Source: Diphasiastrum complanatum
Lineage: Eukaryota > Streptophyta > Lycopodiopsida > Lycopodiales > Lycopodiaceae
Assembly (NCBI GenBank): GCA_029204225.1
Contig: CM055096.1
Coordinates: 59,318,397 to 59,382,396, forward strand
Length of the DNA stretch: 64,000 bases
Direction of reading: 5' to 3'
The position numbers were made by a program, and so were the translations under genes. The notes beneath the pieces were generated by a model that saw only the letters and a program-made list of their open reading frames with translations, was not told the DNA's origin and searched no databases. Positions 22,215 to 36,830 of the stretch are shown here, one piece after another. Position 1 is the stretch's first letter. Each line of letters starts with the position of its first letter.

Positions 22215-23754
22215 GTAAATGAATCAAACTACAGTAAATCAATATGAATAGATCTAGCATTCCTTACTTTTGTAATGTTTATGTCGCATTGAAAAATCGT
22301 CCCACCTCATATTTCACTATAAGCATACAATGATTTCAAAAGTTCTGCCTCTCCCGCTTCAGTTTTTGCATTGAGCACACCAAGATTTTCAGTCTTAAAG
22401 CTCTAGTCCCAAATTTTGGAACAAGCACGAAGAGAAGTATTACATCTCATGCTTAACTAACTATTGTCTGAAGCTAACCATACTAGTTAAACGTCGGGCA
22501 AGGCCGGAAACTCGGAAAGACTAGAAGTTATCGGTTTTCATTCTCTCTATATGTAACCTCTCTCTAAAGTGAAATTTTTTAAAAGGCCATTTTGAGCCCA
22601 TATTTCCCCTAATGGATGCTTTCAAGTAAATCCTTCACTCATGTATAATAATTAGTTGATATTAATAGACTAATTCTAAGATCTCTCTATTTCACAATCA
22701 TCATTATTGTTATGTTATTCTTCTTCTTCCTCTTGACCATCTCTTTCACATCATACATGTGTGTGAGATCATCATCTCCTTCATGATCATCATCACTCAC
22801 ATCACTCACACACATGTGTGTTATAGCATGTGTTGTACCATGCTCGATCTCTTCTTTTAGAGCGTGATCTTCTTCACATTTTTGAACGCAGTGTAGCAGG
22901 TTTGTCATCAGGGAGATACACTTCAATAGCCAGTTTGGTTAAGTCAAGTCAATTTGCCGTATCAATATTGCATCATGGATGCAAAACATAGTATGTGGAT
23001 GACGAGCCCATTGGAGTGGCACGCAAGGAGATGCTATAGTTATTCAAGTATGATACATTTTGTATGCATAGTGGATGTCCTTCAGTTGGTGCATCATGTG
23101 TGGGGAGAAAGGCTCCTTGGTGGGAGGCCTATATACTGGTCAAATCAGAGCTAGCAATGTCAAGCATGGGAAGTTGAGCCTACATGGGATGTAGGAGAGT
23201 GAGTCCTTGGTAGACTCTTGTGCTTGGAGCATGGGGAACGAATGGGAATCAGCTTTCAAGACTTATTGGATAGTTGGATATGCTTGGATGTGAGGGCATC
23301 TTGGTGACAAGTCTGGCCATGGTCGAGGACCTGATTTGGAGGCCAGTGGTGTAGCAGCAGATCTACAGGTGACAGGTGCTGGCATGACATAATACCATAG
23401 TTTGTGCAAACCTGGTCACATATTTGACGTATTCGTGTTGGTTTGCATGAATGTGTGCTTACATGTTACCTTGTCACAGGAGTCTAGATCTGAGTCAGAG
23501 TTGTATGTGTTTGTGCATTTTCTATAGTGAAACAAAGTAGTCATTTGGATGTACTTGATTTTGGTTTGTATTTTCTTGGTTTTGTTTTGTTTTGCTTATC
23601 TAGGCATCTTTGGCTCTAGATCTTCTCCTCAAGAGGTTGATTTTCTCTAGGGAGGTGAACAATGAAAGGAAACCTACAAGCATTCATCATCCACAAGAAT
23701 CACACACCACACACACAAAAGGAGGGCCTTCAACAAGTAAATGATAGGAAGGAG

Positions 23755-23819
<65 letters not shown>

Positions 23820-24996
23820 TCTATTCTCTTCAAATGAAAAAGGTGGCTCAAAAATGGTGTCACATGCTCTTATATAGACATTCTTAAGGGTAGGGTTTTT
23901 GGTTCACCCAAAACCATGTGCCATAGCAATTTGAATTTACAAAATTTTCTAAACCAAGTTACATTTTTTACTACTTGGGTCTCTTTACATGTTGGGCCTA
24001 TTTAATAAGCTAATAACATTATCTTCAAGTAAAACACTTTACATGACACACTAGATGACTAACTCATGAGATCAAAGTTAAAGAAACTGACAATTACAGC
24101 ATGAAATTATCCACAACCTTTTGTAGAAAATTCATAAATGCTTCTTGGTTCAAATACTCTTAGAATCCAGAATTCTAAGATATAACAATTCATTCAACTA
24201 GAATATCTAGGAGACCCATTAAGATAAACAAATGATTTAAACTCAATTTTGAGTATTGTAGATATTGTCTTGAGTTAAATGCCCATGTTCCTAGCATCTC
24301 ATGCAAGAAAATAACAACCATTCAATCTTAATAGATTTTTCTATCTCCTATAACAATTGGAGATCAAGTGTAAAAACTATACCCAAGCATTTCTAGAGTA
24401 TAATCTGTAGCAGAATACCATCCACTAAATGAAGTACACTCTTCACAAGTAAAAACAATTTACTATATGAGAATGCATATGAGACTCAAACGTTCTCAAT
24501 TCGCTGGAGTAAAGAGATTTAGACTTTTCAACATACTTATCTAAATTTTAAACTCCTTCAATAGATTGAGAATTACTCACCACACTTAAGCATTTTCTTA
24601 TGATTCCAAACACAAGGAAATCTCTTTAATTTTGGATTGTGAATTCATTGCTTTCTTACAAAAGTGCTTTGATGTCAACCCATTGGTTATTGGACTTTGT
24701 CTACTCTGCCTTACCATTGATGTGCCACATTACAACTTGTCTGAATGACAATGTACTAATTTAACAATAAATGCATAGAGGGCATTCTTGTCAAACCCTA
24801 TTATTGGTGCTTGTATGTCCTCGTTTGTGTGGCATGTAGGAGAGGAGATGAATTTTGGACTCATGGAGCGAAAAGAAGCTCCTAAGCAAGTCACTACTTT
24901 TTGGAGGACTATGTTGAATATTTTTGAAAGTGCGCCATTGAAATGAATGTAGGAAGTAGCTAGTCTTATAAGAGCCTTGGTCACATTGAAGATAAT
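22215..24996. other. Intergenic, no gene recognised
   Basis: The first 200 bases may still belong to the transposase-like relic. At 22687-22926 there is only a low-complexity ATC/CAT-rich frame. The rest is AT-rich with a CT microsatellite. I see no terminus of the island here. Confidence 0.5.
23757..23816 (+). repeat. (CT)n microsatellite
   Basis: About 29 perfect CT units. Confidence 0.95.
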
Positions 24997-25735
24997 TGTG
25001 AAGAATTGAACAAGATTATCTATGTTAGATATAGGGGTCTTATGTTTTTTACATCAAGCATCTAGGTGTAGGATGTTGATAGGAATAAATTTGGCATAGA
25101 TGGCAAATTATGCATTTCCACTTGTAATGCCACTATTGAGCCAAAATAGAGTAAGAGGCTAAACACTTGCTAATTAGAGTGTAGACAAGTGTAAAGTTTT
25201 TGTTTGATGAATTCCAAGAGGTCCAATAGGATATAGAGGTGGAACCTTGTGAGGTCCAATAGGAAATTGAGGTGTGCTTGAATATAGTCCAATAGAATTA
25301 AGAGGTGCATAGATCAATGATCCAATAGGATCAAGAGGTGACAAAATGTGGTCCAATCATAGTTAAGCATAGTGGTATCTCGTGGACCTACTAGTATCAT
25401 TGTACTCCTCATTTTGAAGTCAATTGATTTGGTGATTTCATGGATTTTGTGAGTTATTGGATTTCTAGCTTTCTCTCTCTACCCGAGAGCTCTTGATGCA
25501 TTTTCTCTCTCTACACCCGAGGACAACAGCTTGTTTTTACTTAGATTATTTTTTGAATACTTCCCACATGTGTGAGTGAGAGTTGGAAGTGATTGAATGC
25601 ATGTAGTAGTGTGTTTTTGCCATAGGATTCAAGATTGATCTTGAATCTCAATCTAGTCTTGATCTTGGTGCATCTACACACCTTAGGAGATCACAAGTAC
25701 ATGTAGTGGACAGTCCACACGTGTGAAATTTAACA
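24997..25735 (+). repeat. 5' LTR of the copia element
   Basis: Starts TGTGAAG and ends TTTAACA before the primer-binding site. A U3 minisatellite at about 25222-25365 has five units of roughly 33 bp, each with a TCCAAT box and an AGGTG word. Confidence 0.93.
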
Positions 25736-26491
25736 TGGTATCAGAGCCTACCTAAGGTTACCATGCATTTTGATCCATCTAAGTGAAAAAAATTTCATCA
25801 ATCTTGAGCTAGAAGTTGTCAAGGCCCATTTTCCTAGCTATCTTGTTCAATCTTGGATCAAAAGAGATCAAAAGGACATTGATTGGATCTGACCTGTTAC
25901 TATACGGAATCAGGTGCTCAGACACGTGTGAGAAACATCCAATTTCAGTTTGTAAGTTCTCTCTCATGTTTGATCCATTTATCTTGCTTGATAGCTTGTT
26001 TTGAAGCTATTTTTGTCTAGTTTCTGTTGCAATCAGTTTCATTCCATTTGGTTGAGCCAATCAAAAGTTATAAGCTTTTGAAGAGGGTTAGGTAGGGCAC
26101 CTAGACTTGGGTGGACACATTTGGTTTGGTCAAGAGGTTGCTTGGTTGATCCAAAATCACAGTTGTATGCTTGCCAATCTCATCTATATGTGATCTAGGC
26201 ACTGTTTTGAGATCTTAGCCATTTTGTTTCATGCAATATCATTGTATTTGAGTCAAATTTGGTTTCTTAGTATATTTCACACGTGCTAAGAGTGTTAGAT
26301 CCTAACTTTGCCTATACTCCATCATTTGATGTGAAATAGATCTTGTTTTAGAGAGATTTGAGTAGCTAGTGAGAATCAATTCACAAATTTTGTAAGATCT
26401 TTCATAGGAGGAGATAGTACTCAATTATTGGATCCTATTGAAAGTGTGTAACAACATTTATTGTTCATCATTTGAGTTTTCTTCACTTCAA

Positions 26492-28563
26492 ATGTCTTCA
26501 ATGGGTTCATCCTTGTTGGAACCAAGTGAAAGATTGACCACTTCAAATTATTCAATTTGAAAAATGAGGATGGAGTCCATCTTGATCCTTCAAGACGTGA
26601 TGGACATAGTTCTTGGCCTTGAAGAAGAACCACAAGTTCTTCAAGAGGTTCAAAAATACAAAAAGAGAGCTAGGATGGCTCTCCACTACATTAAGATGAA
26701 TGTCTCTAATGAGATATTGAGGGAGATAGGTACTTGTACAACAGCCAAAGAAGCTTGGGATTGTCTCAAGACTATCTATGAGGCTAAGAATACCTCTAGG
26801 CTTCTCACTCTTAGGAATCAAATCTTTCAAAGTAGCCAAAAGAGTGATGAGAGTGCATCTAGTTATGTTTTGAGAGTAAAAGATATTGCATTGGTGATTC
26901 CATCAATCAAAATGAGCTAGTTCAAGTCATTCTCAATGGCTTGAGAAGTGAATTTGATAATCTTGTCCAATCCTATGCCATAAAGGAGGAGCTACCAAGT
27001 TTGGAGGCTCTCCAAAGTGTGCTAATTTCAGAAGAATCAAGACAAGAGTACAAGCTCTTGAGGATGGACAAGCTTTCTCTCACTCATAATGATGGCAAAG
27101 CTCTCTTTGCCAAGGATAAGCACAAAGAGAGGAGCAAGAACCAACATCAACAATCCTCAAGCAAGGACAAAGTCAAATCCAAAGACAAAGATGAGGAGGA
27201 AGAAGATTCCTCTAATGCTTCATCATCCAAGCTCAAGAAGAAGAAGAAGATCAAGTGCTTTTATTGTGGCAAGAAAGGTCATTATGCCACCAATTGCTTC
27301 AAAAAGAAGAATCAACTCAAGCAAGCCAATATTACCAATGAGAAGGAAGACACTATTGCAAGTGATGGAGAGGGATCTCTTATGGTCTCTAGTTTCTCAT
27401 CTACTCCTTTCAAGAAGGACGGCCTATGGTATATTGATAGTGGAGCCTCTTCACATATGTGTAGCTCCAAGGACTCTTTCTCTTCTATTGCACCTTATGA
27501 TGGAGTGAAGAAATCAATATACACTGCAAATGATATTGAATGTCCTATTGAAGGCATAGGGAACATTCCCTTGAAGCTTGCATCCTCTAAAGTTCTTTCT
27601 CTCTCTAGAGTTCTTTATGTACCTAAGCTTACCAAGAATCTTATTAGTGTTGGCCAATTGCTTGATAATGGCCTTGATGTAAAATTCAATGTTGATACTT
27701 GCACTATCAAGAAGAATGATGAGATACTTGCATTAGGATCTAGATTTGGTGGCATCTATAAACTAGATCCAAATGAGTATGTGAATGCTTGTAATGTTGC
27801 TCTTTTGAACAAGCTCTCTATGGAGGAATTATGGCATAGGAGGTTGGGACATCCCAATTACAAATCCATGCTCTCTATGATCAAAGAATCCAAAGCTATT
27901 GGCTTGCCAAAGTCATTCTCCAAGAAGATCAAGCCTTGTGAGGCTTGTGCTATTGCTAAATCTCACAAAAAGCCATTTACAAGATTTTCTATCAAAAGCA
28001 AGCATCCTTTGGAGTTAATCCACTCGGATGTGCATTTCTCATCAACTACAAGCAAGGGAGGAGCCACTTGTTTTGTTACTTTCATTGATGATTACACAAG
28101 ATTCACTTGGATATATCTTCTTGCTTCAAAATCTATGGTGTTTGATCATTTTCTTATTTTCAAAGCTTATGTAGAGAAGCAATTCTCATTCAAGATTAAA
28201 GCTCTTAGAAGTGATGGAGGTGGTGAATATATCTCCAATAAATATCAAGATTTTTGTGAGCTTGAAGGCATTAAAAGAGAGTTTTCTTGTGCCTACTCTC
28301 CATCTCAAAATGGAGTGGTCGAGAGAAAGAATAGATCTCTATGTGAATGTGCAAAATCTATGAGAATTGAGGCATCTTTGCCCAAAGATTTTTGGGGAGA
28401 AGCCATTAATTGTGCAAATTATCTTTGCGATAGGCTCCCACATATAGCTCTTGGAGGAAAGTCACCATATGAAATCTTATTTTTGAAGAAGCCTAAGGTT
28501 GATCACCGTAGAGTTTTTGGATGTCCATATTCCTTTGGAAACAAGGAAGAAGGAAGATCCTAG
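26492..28563 (+). pseudogene. copia gag, protease and integrase region, frame broken
   Basis: The gag frame starts at the ATG at 26492 (MSSMGSSLLEPSERL). It has a TGA at 26558-26560 where Trp is expected, then reads on as KMRMESILILQD. A frameshift near 26885 moves it into the long frame 26941-28563. Visible domains: zinc knuckle CFYCGKKGHYATNCF, protease WYIDSGASSHMC, GAG-pre-integrase ELWHRRLGHPN, integrase FIDDYTRFTWIYLL, LRSDGGGEY and SPSQNGVVERKNR. A second frameshift near 28520, after RVFGC, separates it from the RT frame. The polyprotein cannot be made as one chain. Confidence 0.9.
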
Positions 28564-30430
28564 TGCATGCAAAGGGATCATGGTTGGATACTCATCCACC
28601 AAGAAGGCCTATAGAGTCTTTATACTCTCTACTTCTCAAGTTATTGAAAGTAGAGATGTTGTCTTTCATGAAGATCAACACTCATCATTTGAAGAGGCCG
28701 AGATCAAGAAATCTATGGATGCATCATCAATTATTGATTTTGAAGACAATCATGATGTGATGGGGTCGAGATTTGAAGAAGACTCTCCTCGGATTTTTTC
28801 ACCAAGAAGATCCATGAGAGATAGATCTGAGCCTAAGAGACTCTCATATGTTGACAAAGGCAAACAAGTGGATCTTGATTCCACTAATTATGTTTTTTAT
28901 GTCTCTCATGAAGAGCCAAAGAATGTACAAGAGGCACTCAATACCAAGGAGTGGTATGATGCCATGAAGCAAGAGTATGATGCATTGATCACCAACAATA
29001 CTTGGGAGCTTGTGGATCCTCCTTCCAACAAGCATGTGATTGGTTGCAAGTGGGTATTTCGGATCAAGTTCAATCATGATGGCACCATCAACAAGCATAA
29101 AGCAAGATTATGTGCCAAAGGATTTGCTCAAATCCATGGTCTTGATTATGAGGAGACCTTTGCACCCGTTGCAAAGATGGTGACAATAAGAATTCTTATT
29201 TCTCTTGCTTGTTTTTTCAAGTGGAAGGTGTTCCAATTAGATGTATCCAATGCTTTTCTAAATGGTTATCTTGAGGAGGAGATCTATATGGAACAACCTC
29301 AAGGATTCATCAAGGATGAGTCCAAAGTGTGCTTGCTCTTCAAAAGTCTTTATGGACTCAAGCAAGCACCAAGATCATGGTATTCAAGACTTAACTCTTT
29401 TCTTATCTCACTAGGATTTACTCTTAGTGACTATGATCCTTCCATGTATCTAAAGTTTGTTGATAGCAATATTGTCATTCTTCTAATTTATGTTGATGAC
29501 ATTATTCTTTGTGGAAGTTGTATCAAGCTAGTTGATGAAACCAAGATAACACTTGGATGTGAGTTTAAAATGCAAGATCTAGGAGAGATACACTACATCC
29601 TAGGCCTAGAAATTGATTTTTATGAAAATCATGTCTTTATATGCCAATCTAGATATGCTCACTCTATGTTGAAAAAATTCCATATGGAAAATTCTAAGAG
29701 CATAGATACTCCAATGGAGCATATTGTAAAAGATCCTAATAAAGGTGATGAAAGATCCTTTGAGGACATCACACTTTTTAGGAGTCTTGTAGGCTCCTTG
29801 ATTTGGCTTACCATTACTAGGCCCGATCTTAGTTTTTGTGTGCACAAATTGAGTCAATTTATGCAAGAACCTAAGATCCATCATTGGAAGATGGCCAAGA
29901 GGATTCTAAGATATGTATCTTCATCTTGTGATTATGGTCTACTCTATAAAAGTGAAGATCTATCTATTATTGGCTACTCGGATTCGGACTTTGCAACTGG
30001 CAAGATGGATCGAAAGTCTACTAGTGCATACACTATCTTTCTTGGAGGCAATCTAATACCTTGGCTTTCCAAAAAGCAAGATACTATATCTCTCTCTTCA
30101 TGTGAGGCCGAGTACAAAGCACTCACTACAACTACCAAAGAAGTGCTTTGGATCAAGAGGTTATTAATGGAACTAAAGTGCATCAAGAAGGATGATCTAC
30201 CAATGATCAAGTGTGATAACATCTCGGCCCAAGCTCTTGCCAATAATCCCATATTTCATGCAAGAAGCAAGCACATAGAAGTGGCACACCATTTTGTGAG
30301 AGAAAAGCTTATTGGAGGAGAAATCTATTTGGAGCATGTCAACTCGTCCTCTTGTATTGCCGATCTACTCACCAAGCCTTTGAGCAAAAGTGCTTTCATC
30401 AAGCATAGATCTAATCTTGGAGTTATATAA
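28499..30430 (+). pseudogene. copia reverse transcriptase and RNase H region
   Basis: A long intact frame covers the RT-RNase H half of pol. RT motifs include KWVFRIKFNHDGTINKHKAR, DYEETFAPVAKM, QLDVSNAFLNGYLEEEIYM and the catalytic YVDD. RNase H shows GYSDSDFA, SSCEAEYKAL and HARSKHIEVAHHFVREK. The frame is open to its natural stop just before the purine tract. It is fused in frame to nothing upstream because of the frameshift near 28520, so I mark it as part of a broken polyprotein. If the shift were bypassed by translation it would be active; nothing suggests that. Confidence 0.9.
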
Positions 30431-30471
30431 AGATCAATGCTCAATCTTCATAGATAATTTTTTAGGAGGAG

Positions 30472-31208
30472 TGTGAAGAATTGAAAAAGATTATCTATGT
30501 TAGATATAGGGGTCTTATGTTTTTTACATCAAGCATCTTGTTGTAGGATGTTGATAGGAATAAATTTGGCATAGATGGCAAATTATGCATTTCCACTTGT
30601 AAAGCCACTATTGAGCCAAAATAGAGTAAGAGGCTAAACACTTGCTAATTAGAGTGTAGACAAGTGTAAAGTTTTTGTTTGATGAATTCCAAGAGGTCCA
30701 ATAGGATATAGACGTGGAACCTTGTGAGGTCCAATAGGAAATTGAGGTGTGCTTGAATATAGTCCAATAGAATTAAGAGGTGCATAGATCAATGATCCAA
30801 TAGGATCAAGAGGTGATAAAATGTGGTCCAATCATAGTTAAGCATAGTGGTAGCTCGTGGACCTACTAGTATCATTGTACTCCTCATTTTGAAGTCAATT
30901 GATTTGGTGATTTCATGGATTTTGTGAGTTATTGGATTTCTAGCTTTCTCTCTCTACCCGAGAGCTCTTGATGCATTTTCTCTCTCTACCCGAGGACAGC
31001 AGCTTGTTTTTACTTAGATTATTTTTTGAATACTTCCCACACGTGTGAGTGAGAGTTGGAAGTGATTGAATGCATGTAGTAGTGTGTTTTTGCCATAGGA
31101 TTCAAGATTGATCTTGAATCTCAATCTAGTCTTGATCTTGGTGCATCTACACACCTTAGGAGATCACAAGTACATGTAGTGGACAGTCCACACGTGTGAA
31201 ATTTAACA
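30472..31208 (+). repeat. 3' LTR of the copia element
   Basis: Nearly identical to the 5' LTR, including the TCCAAT minisatellite. It follows the AGGAGGAG purine tract directly. Confidence 0.93.
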
Positions 31209-32800
<1,592 letters not shown>

Positions 32801-32814
32801 TACCTCGAGAGGTT

Positions 32815-33065
32815 TGGTGACTTTTGTGTCCAGAGATTGGAAACTCGCCTCCTATTTCTCCCTTCCCTGTGATCGTGTTAATGTTAGTACTATCTCCAAA
32901 TGTGGATTTGCCATTAACATCTTCAATATTTATACATCTATTTTTTCCCACTCTCGTGTCGACCTCTAGAATGATATTTGTCCTCATAAGTCCCTTCCTT
33001 CAATTTTAATTGGTGACTTTAATATGTATCTTCACCCTCTCGATGGTCCTAATTGAATTACATTT
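32815..33065 (+). mobile_element. LINE endonuclease relic
   Basis: In one frame with a stop, the sequence reads NIFNIYTSIF, then a short gap and SLPSILIGDFNMYLHPLDG. The GDFN motif with a following Asp is typical of the APE-type endonuclease of plant L1 LINEs. Only this fragment of about 80 codons remains. Confidence 0.6.
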
Positions 33066-33183
33066 GCTGAAAGACAAGCCTAGGATTGCATGATTGATGG
33101 ATCTATATATTACTTAATTTCAATTTTTTGTATCACATTTAATCTAATGTGAATGCCACAGTAGTCACAGTTACTGTGCATAC

Positions 33184-33315
33184 TACTAGAAGCTTCTCCC
33201 CAGAGCCAAAGAATAGGAAGCAAGAGTAGAATGAGAGGACCTGGCAATGGATCACCAAAGGAATGATGGAGTAGGGCGAGTTTCCAAGGACTATATAGGC
33301 CCAAATTCTTCCAGG
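33184..33315 (-). repeat. LTR-like repeat copy A
   Basis: Shares GAAGCTTCTCCC, AATAGGAAGCAA, GAGAGGACCTG, CACCAAAGGAATGATGGAGT and CTATATAGGCCCAA in order with the copy at 36148. It abuts the RNase H frame, so the element seems internally deleted before its 3' LTR. Confidence 0.65.
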
Positions 33316-34748
33316 GGCTATATAGGCAACTTGATTCAAGCTGCCTCTTATATAACAAATTTCATGATCAAATTCTTGCATCAATTCAGCCCATCGGGCT
33401 TTCCTCCCTCGAAGATCATGGTAATTGCAAAAGTACTTAAGAGGCTGGTGATCCGTATACACTATAAACTTACTACCATACAAGTAGTGTCTCCAGGTTT
33501 TAAGTGCGTGGATAATTGCAAATAATTCATTTTCTTACGTAGTATAATGCAATTGAGGACCAGTGAATTTTTTGCTTTCAAACGTTAGTAGCCCATCATT
33601 TTGTAATAGAACCACTCCAATTGCAATATCACTTGTGTCAGTTCTCACAACATAAGATAAATTTGGATCCACAATTTAAAAACACGGAGCTGAAACAACT
33701 AGGGTTTTAAGTTTCTCAAAACATTGATTCAATTCCTCGTTCCAAACATGCGGATTAGGTTGATTGCTCTTTTTGTTTTATTAACAATCTCTTCAATCTG
33801 GACGAAAAAAACCATTCATCATTTGTTGGATTGTTGCTGGAGCATTCATTAACCCAAAAAGCAACACTAAAAACTCATAATGGCCAAATCTAGTACGAAA
33901 TTCAATCTTTTGGACATCTTACATTTAATTTTTATCTGATGGTACCACCTAAGCGATCTACAAGGTCATCCATCCTGGGTAATGGATATTTATTCTTAAT
34001 AGTAACTTTATTCAACCCCTTGTAATCCACGCACATTTGGAAACCTCCATCTTTCTTTGCTTTCCGAAGAACATGAGCATCCCATGGTGACTTACTGGGT
34101 TGGATATGTCTCATCCTCAGATAGTTTTCTATTTGATTTGAAATCTCTATCTCCCCTTTCTGAGAGAACCTGTAAGGTTGTCTAGAGATAGTAGGCTGAC
34201 TTCCTGAAATTAACTCTGTGGTCTACTAACCTAGATGGTGATAAACCATGAGGTAATTCTGATGGAAACCCATCTTTAAATTCACTTATGATCTGATTTT
34301 TCATTGCTTGTTTGTGATCTAAACTTATTGAGTTAAGATGCACATTAGAAGCATCCATAATAGGAATATCGAATACCGAAGAAACTTCATATTGTGAATA
34401 ATCAAATGCTTCCATTATATTAACTGTAGAAATTCCATCCGACGGATTCTCAAAATTGCTGCCAAATAAAGTAACTACCTTATCACCCTCCTTGAAAGTG
34501 AGAACATGTTTCTCAAAATCAACAGCCAGAGAAGGTGATTTACTAAATAACCATTCATAACCAAAAATTAAATCAGTGCGGGCTAGGTCTAAAATATGAA
34601 AATTAACTAATTCTTCATGTCCTTGTATCAAAACTGCGAGATTTGACACTTTTATGTTCCAAGTCTCCAACTCTGCTCCCGAAGCTAGATAAACTCCGTA
34701 TCTATGATTGCACAAGATGAGAATCAATGAAGTTATGACTATAACCAC

Positions 34749-36028
34749 TATATAATAAAATACTTCAATTCTTGGTCTTTAATTGTGCCTATAAACAAAA
34801 CACTTTATTGGGCAAGAAAGAAGCAGTACTAAAAGAACATTCACACTCACAATCAAACAGGTTAATTTTAAAAGTTTTACCTTTACCCGCTTAGAACACA
34901 TGCTTATGACCACTCAAAATGACTATAAACCCCTCATGCATGTCAGAAACATCATCATATTCAACATGCAATCAATCCATGCGATCACAATACATCAAAT
35001 TATGAAAAAAAAAAAAAAAAAAAAAAAACAAGCATGCAATTAGAACATTGATGGATTTCAACAATTTTATTTACAAAATTGCCAAATTTCAAACGACCAT
35101 ATCTTGAGCTACAATGCACCAAATTAGGTGCTGTAAAGCACAGTACAGAGGGAGACCAACTGTTCAAGATGATCGCCACCTCAGCCTATCAGCTCAACTT
35201 CACACGTGCAAAAATAGAGCGTCTAAAAACTTGTAGTAGGGCGCATTTTTACAAGGCTTATGCATGCAAACACTTGCCCAAGCCCAAAAGTGGCATTAAC
35301 AACAGTCTTAAATAGTCTATTAGACTTTCATGAAGCATTCATACAGGTCCTAAGAATCAGTATGGGCTGAGAACAAAGATTTACTGATTTGTAGAAGGGC
35401 ATTTTGCAACAAACTTGATGGAACCGGAGCATAAGCCCCCGGTCACCAAATTACAGGTCTGATAACTTGCTGGACACATCAAGAGGAGTACAAAATAGTC
35501 TATAACAATTTCCAACATAATCCTCTTGTGGATTGATAGTTTTCCGGGGTTTTTCTTCTACATAAAGTAGAAATTTATGATATGAAACCCTTACTCTCAC
35601 ACATGCAACTCAATTTACAGTATTATAGCCATCCACATGATCTCATCTTGCTAGATTTTAGCTCTTACTATCAATTTCTAGTCAAAAATCATGAAAAACA
35701 AGCGATTTTTGACCAAAAACATAGCCTAGAATCATAAATCATGAAAGAACCAACATGCATCATTAATGATCCCTATAATGAAAGTACACTTGCTGGATAC
35801 ATAAGCAAAAACTCCAAAGAAACATCACAACCTGGCTTCCACAAACAATCTTCCATAAATCCCTAGAGAAAGTCGAAAGAGACGTATCTTAATGACATGC
35901 AAATGGAAACCGCGAGAATTCACCCACTTTGAACCTTGTTCTCCACCTGGATGAGAATACCAATTGATCGGCACCAAAAATTCAACGAAAAGCTAAACCA
36001 CTCCAACTTCTCCAATATTCATAAGCCT
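34749..36028. other. Internal gypsy leader or gag region, unreadable
   Basis: No gag motif can be read. The stretch has a poly-A run at 35005-35028 and AT-rich sequence. Its position between the primer-binding-like site and the protease suggests a decayed gag. Confidence 0.4.
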
Positions 36029-36147
36029 TGCTCTAATACCAATGTAAGGGAAAGCTCCTCAAGATCCTGCTTAGAAGTCAAGACACAAGAGAATACATTG
36101 TGGAGTAAACCACCCAACCAAGTAGAAGCAGTCAATCAATCTCCAGA

Positions 36148-36275
36148 AGCTTCTCCCCCCTGAGCCAAGGAATAGGAAGCAAAAGTAGAGCGAGAGGACC
36201 TGACAAAGAATCACCAAAGGAATGATGGAGTAGGGTGAGTTTCTAGGGGCTATATAGGCCCAAGTCCTTTCTATG
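36148..36275 (-). repeat. LTR-like repeat copy B
   Basis: Second copy of the repeat at 33184. It lies about 110 bp upstream (minus strand) of the primer-binding-like site, as expected for a 5' LTR. Confidence 0.6.
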
Positions 36276-36531
36276 CATGCAGTCATGCAAGGCCTAAACT
36301 CTCCAATTGAGAAATTCCAGTGCTATTTATACTCTACACTGATGTAAAAGATAATGCTTCTTGGCAATGTATTAGAGTCATTATGATTTAAAACATTTGG
36401 TTTGATAGCAATAGTAGGGAATTTGGGAGCGGTGATTTTGTCATCTCCCCCTTGCTTCTTTTTAAAGAGGCTGAAAAACTTTCGATCTTATAAGTTTTTC
36501 TTCCTTCATGTACTTTGTATAACACTTGCAG

Positions 36532-36830
36532 ATGCGCCATCCTATACCCCGTTTGACCTTTGTTATAATGTAGAAGGGCTGTTGGCCGGTAGCTATAACA
36601 TTCCCACTCTCAGCTTTCATTTGATAGATATCGACTTTAACCCCCCTCCAGAGAACTATTTCGTACATATGGATGGTAAGAGTTTGCTTTGCCTAGCCAT
36701 GAAGTCTCGTGAAGGCTTTTCTATAATTGGCAGTGTCATGCACCAGAATTATCATGTTGAGTATGATCTAGGCAATTCTAAACTCTCTTTCGTACGATCC
36801 CCATGTGGGTGCACTAAACCATCCTGTTGA
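36532..36830 (+). pseudogene. Aspartic protease (nepenthesin/pepsin A1 type), last exon only
   Basis: A TTGCAG acceptor at 36526-36531 opens a frame reading FDLCYNVEG, IPTLSFHLIDIDF, PPENYFVHM, LLCLAMKS, SIIGSVMHQNYHVEYDL and NSKLSFVRSPC to a TGA. This is the TAXi_C half of plant A1 aspartic proteases, including the conserved Cys residues and the IIGxxxQQNxxVxYDL-like motif. The catalytic DTGS/DSGT halves are not present upstream, where gypsy sequence lies. I read it as a truncated copy; a distant upstream exon beyond the retrotransposon is possible but I see none. Confidence 0.75.

Larger units (their letters stand above)
24997..31208 (+). mobile_element. Ty1/copia LTR retrotransposon, complete ends
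   Basis: Two LTRs of about 738 bp begin TGTGAAGAATTG and end TTTAACA. The 5' LTR is followed by a primer-binding site TGGTATCAGAGCC (initiator Met tRNA type) and the 3' LTR is preceded by the purine tract AGGAGGAG. Flanks share TAAT exactly, or ATAAT if the last LTR base is assigned to the target. I count about nine substitutions and one 2-bp indel between LTRs (about 1.2%), so insertion is fairly recent. Domain order gag, protease, integrase, RT, RNase H is that of copia. Confidence 0.95.
33130..36290 (-). mobile_element. Ty3/gypsy retrotransposon, degraded
   Basis: On the minus strand, 34748-34182 is a retroviral-type aspartic protease region (LVNFHILDLARTDLIFGYEWL), 34114-33932 an RT start ([33 protein letters not shown]) and 33483-33300 an RNase H end (YTDHQPLKYF, LRGRKARWAELMQEFDHEI). 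A primer-binding-like TTGGTATTAGAGC lies at about 36029-36041. Related direct repeats at 33184-33315 and 36148-36275 look like remnants of the LTRs. Much of pol is deleted or broken; gag (about 34.8-36.0 kb) is not readable. Confidence 0.7.

Noticed and set aside
22687-22926. Minus-strand frame rich in His, Asp and Met
   Set aside because: It is a low-complexity ATC/CAT stretch with no conserved motif.
36402-36531. N-terminal extension of the aspartic protease exon
   Set aside because: The sequence before the TTGCAG acceptor has no family similarity and reads as intron.
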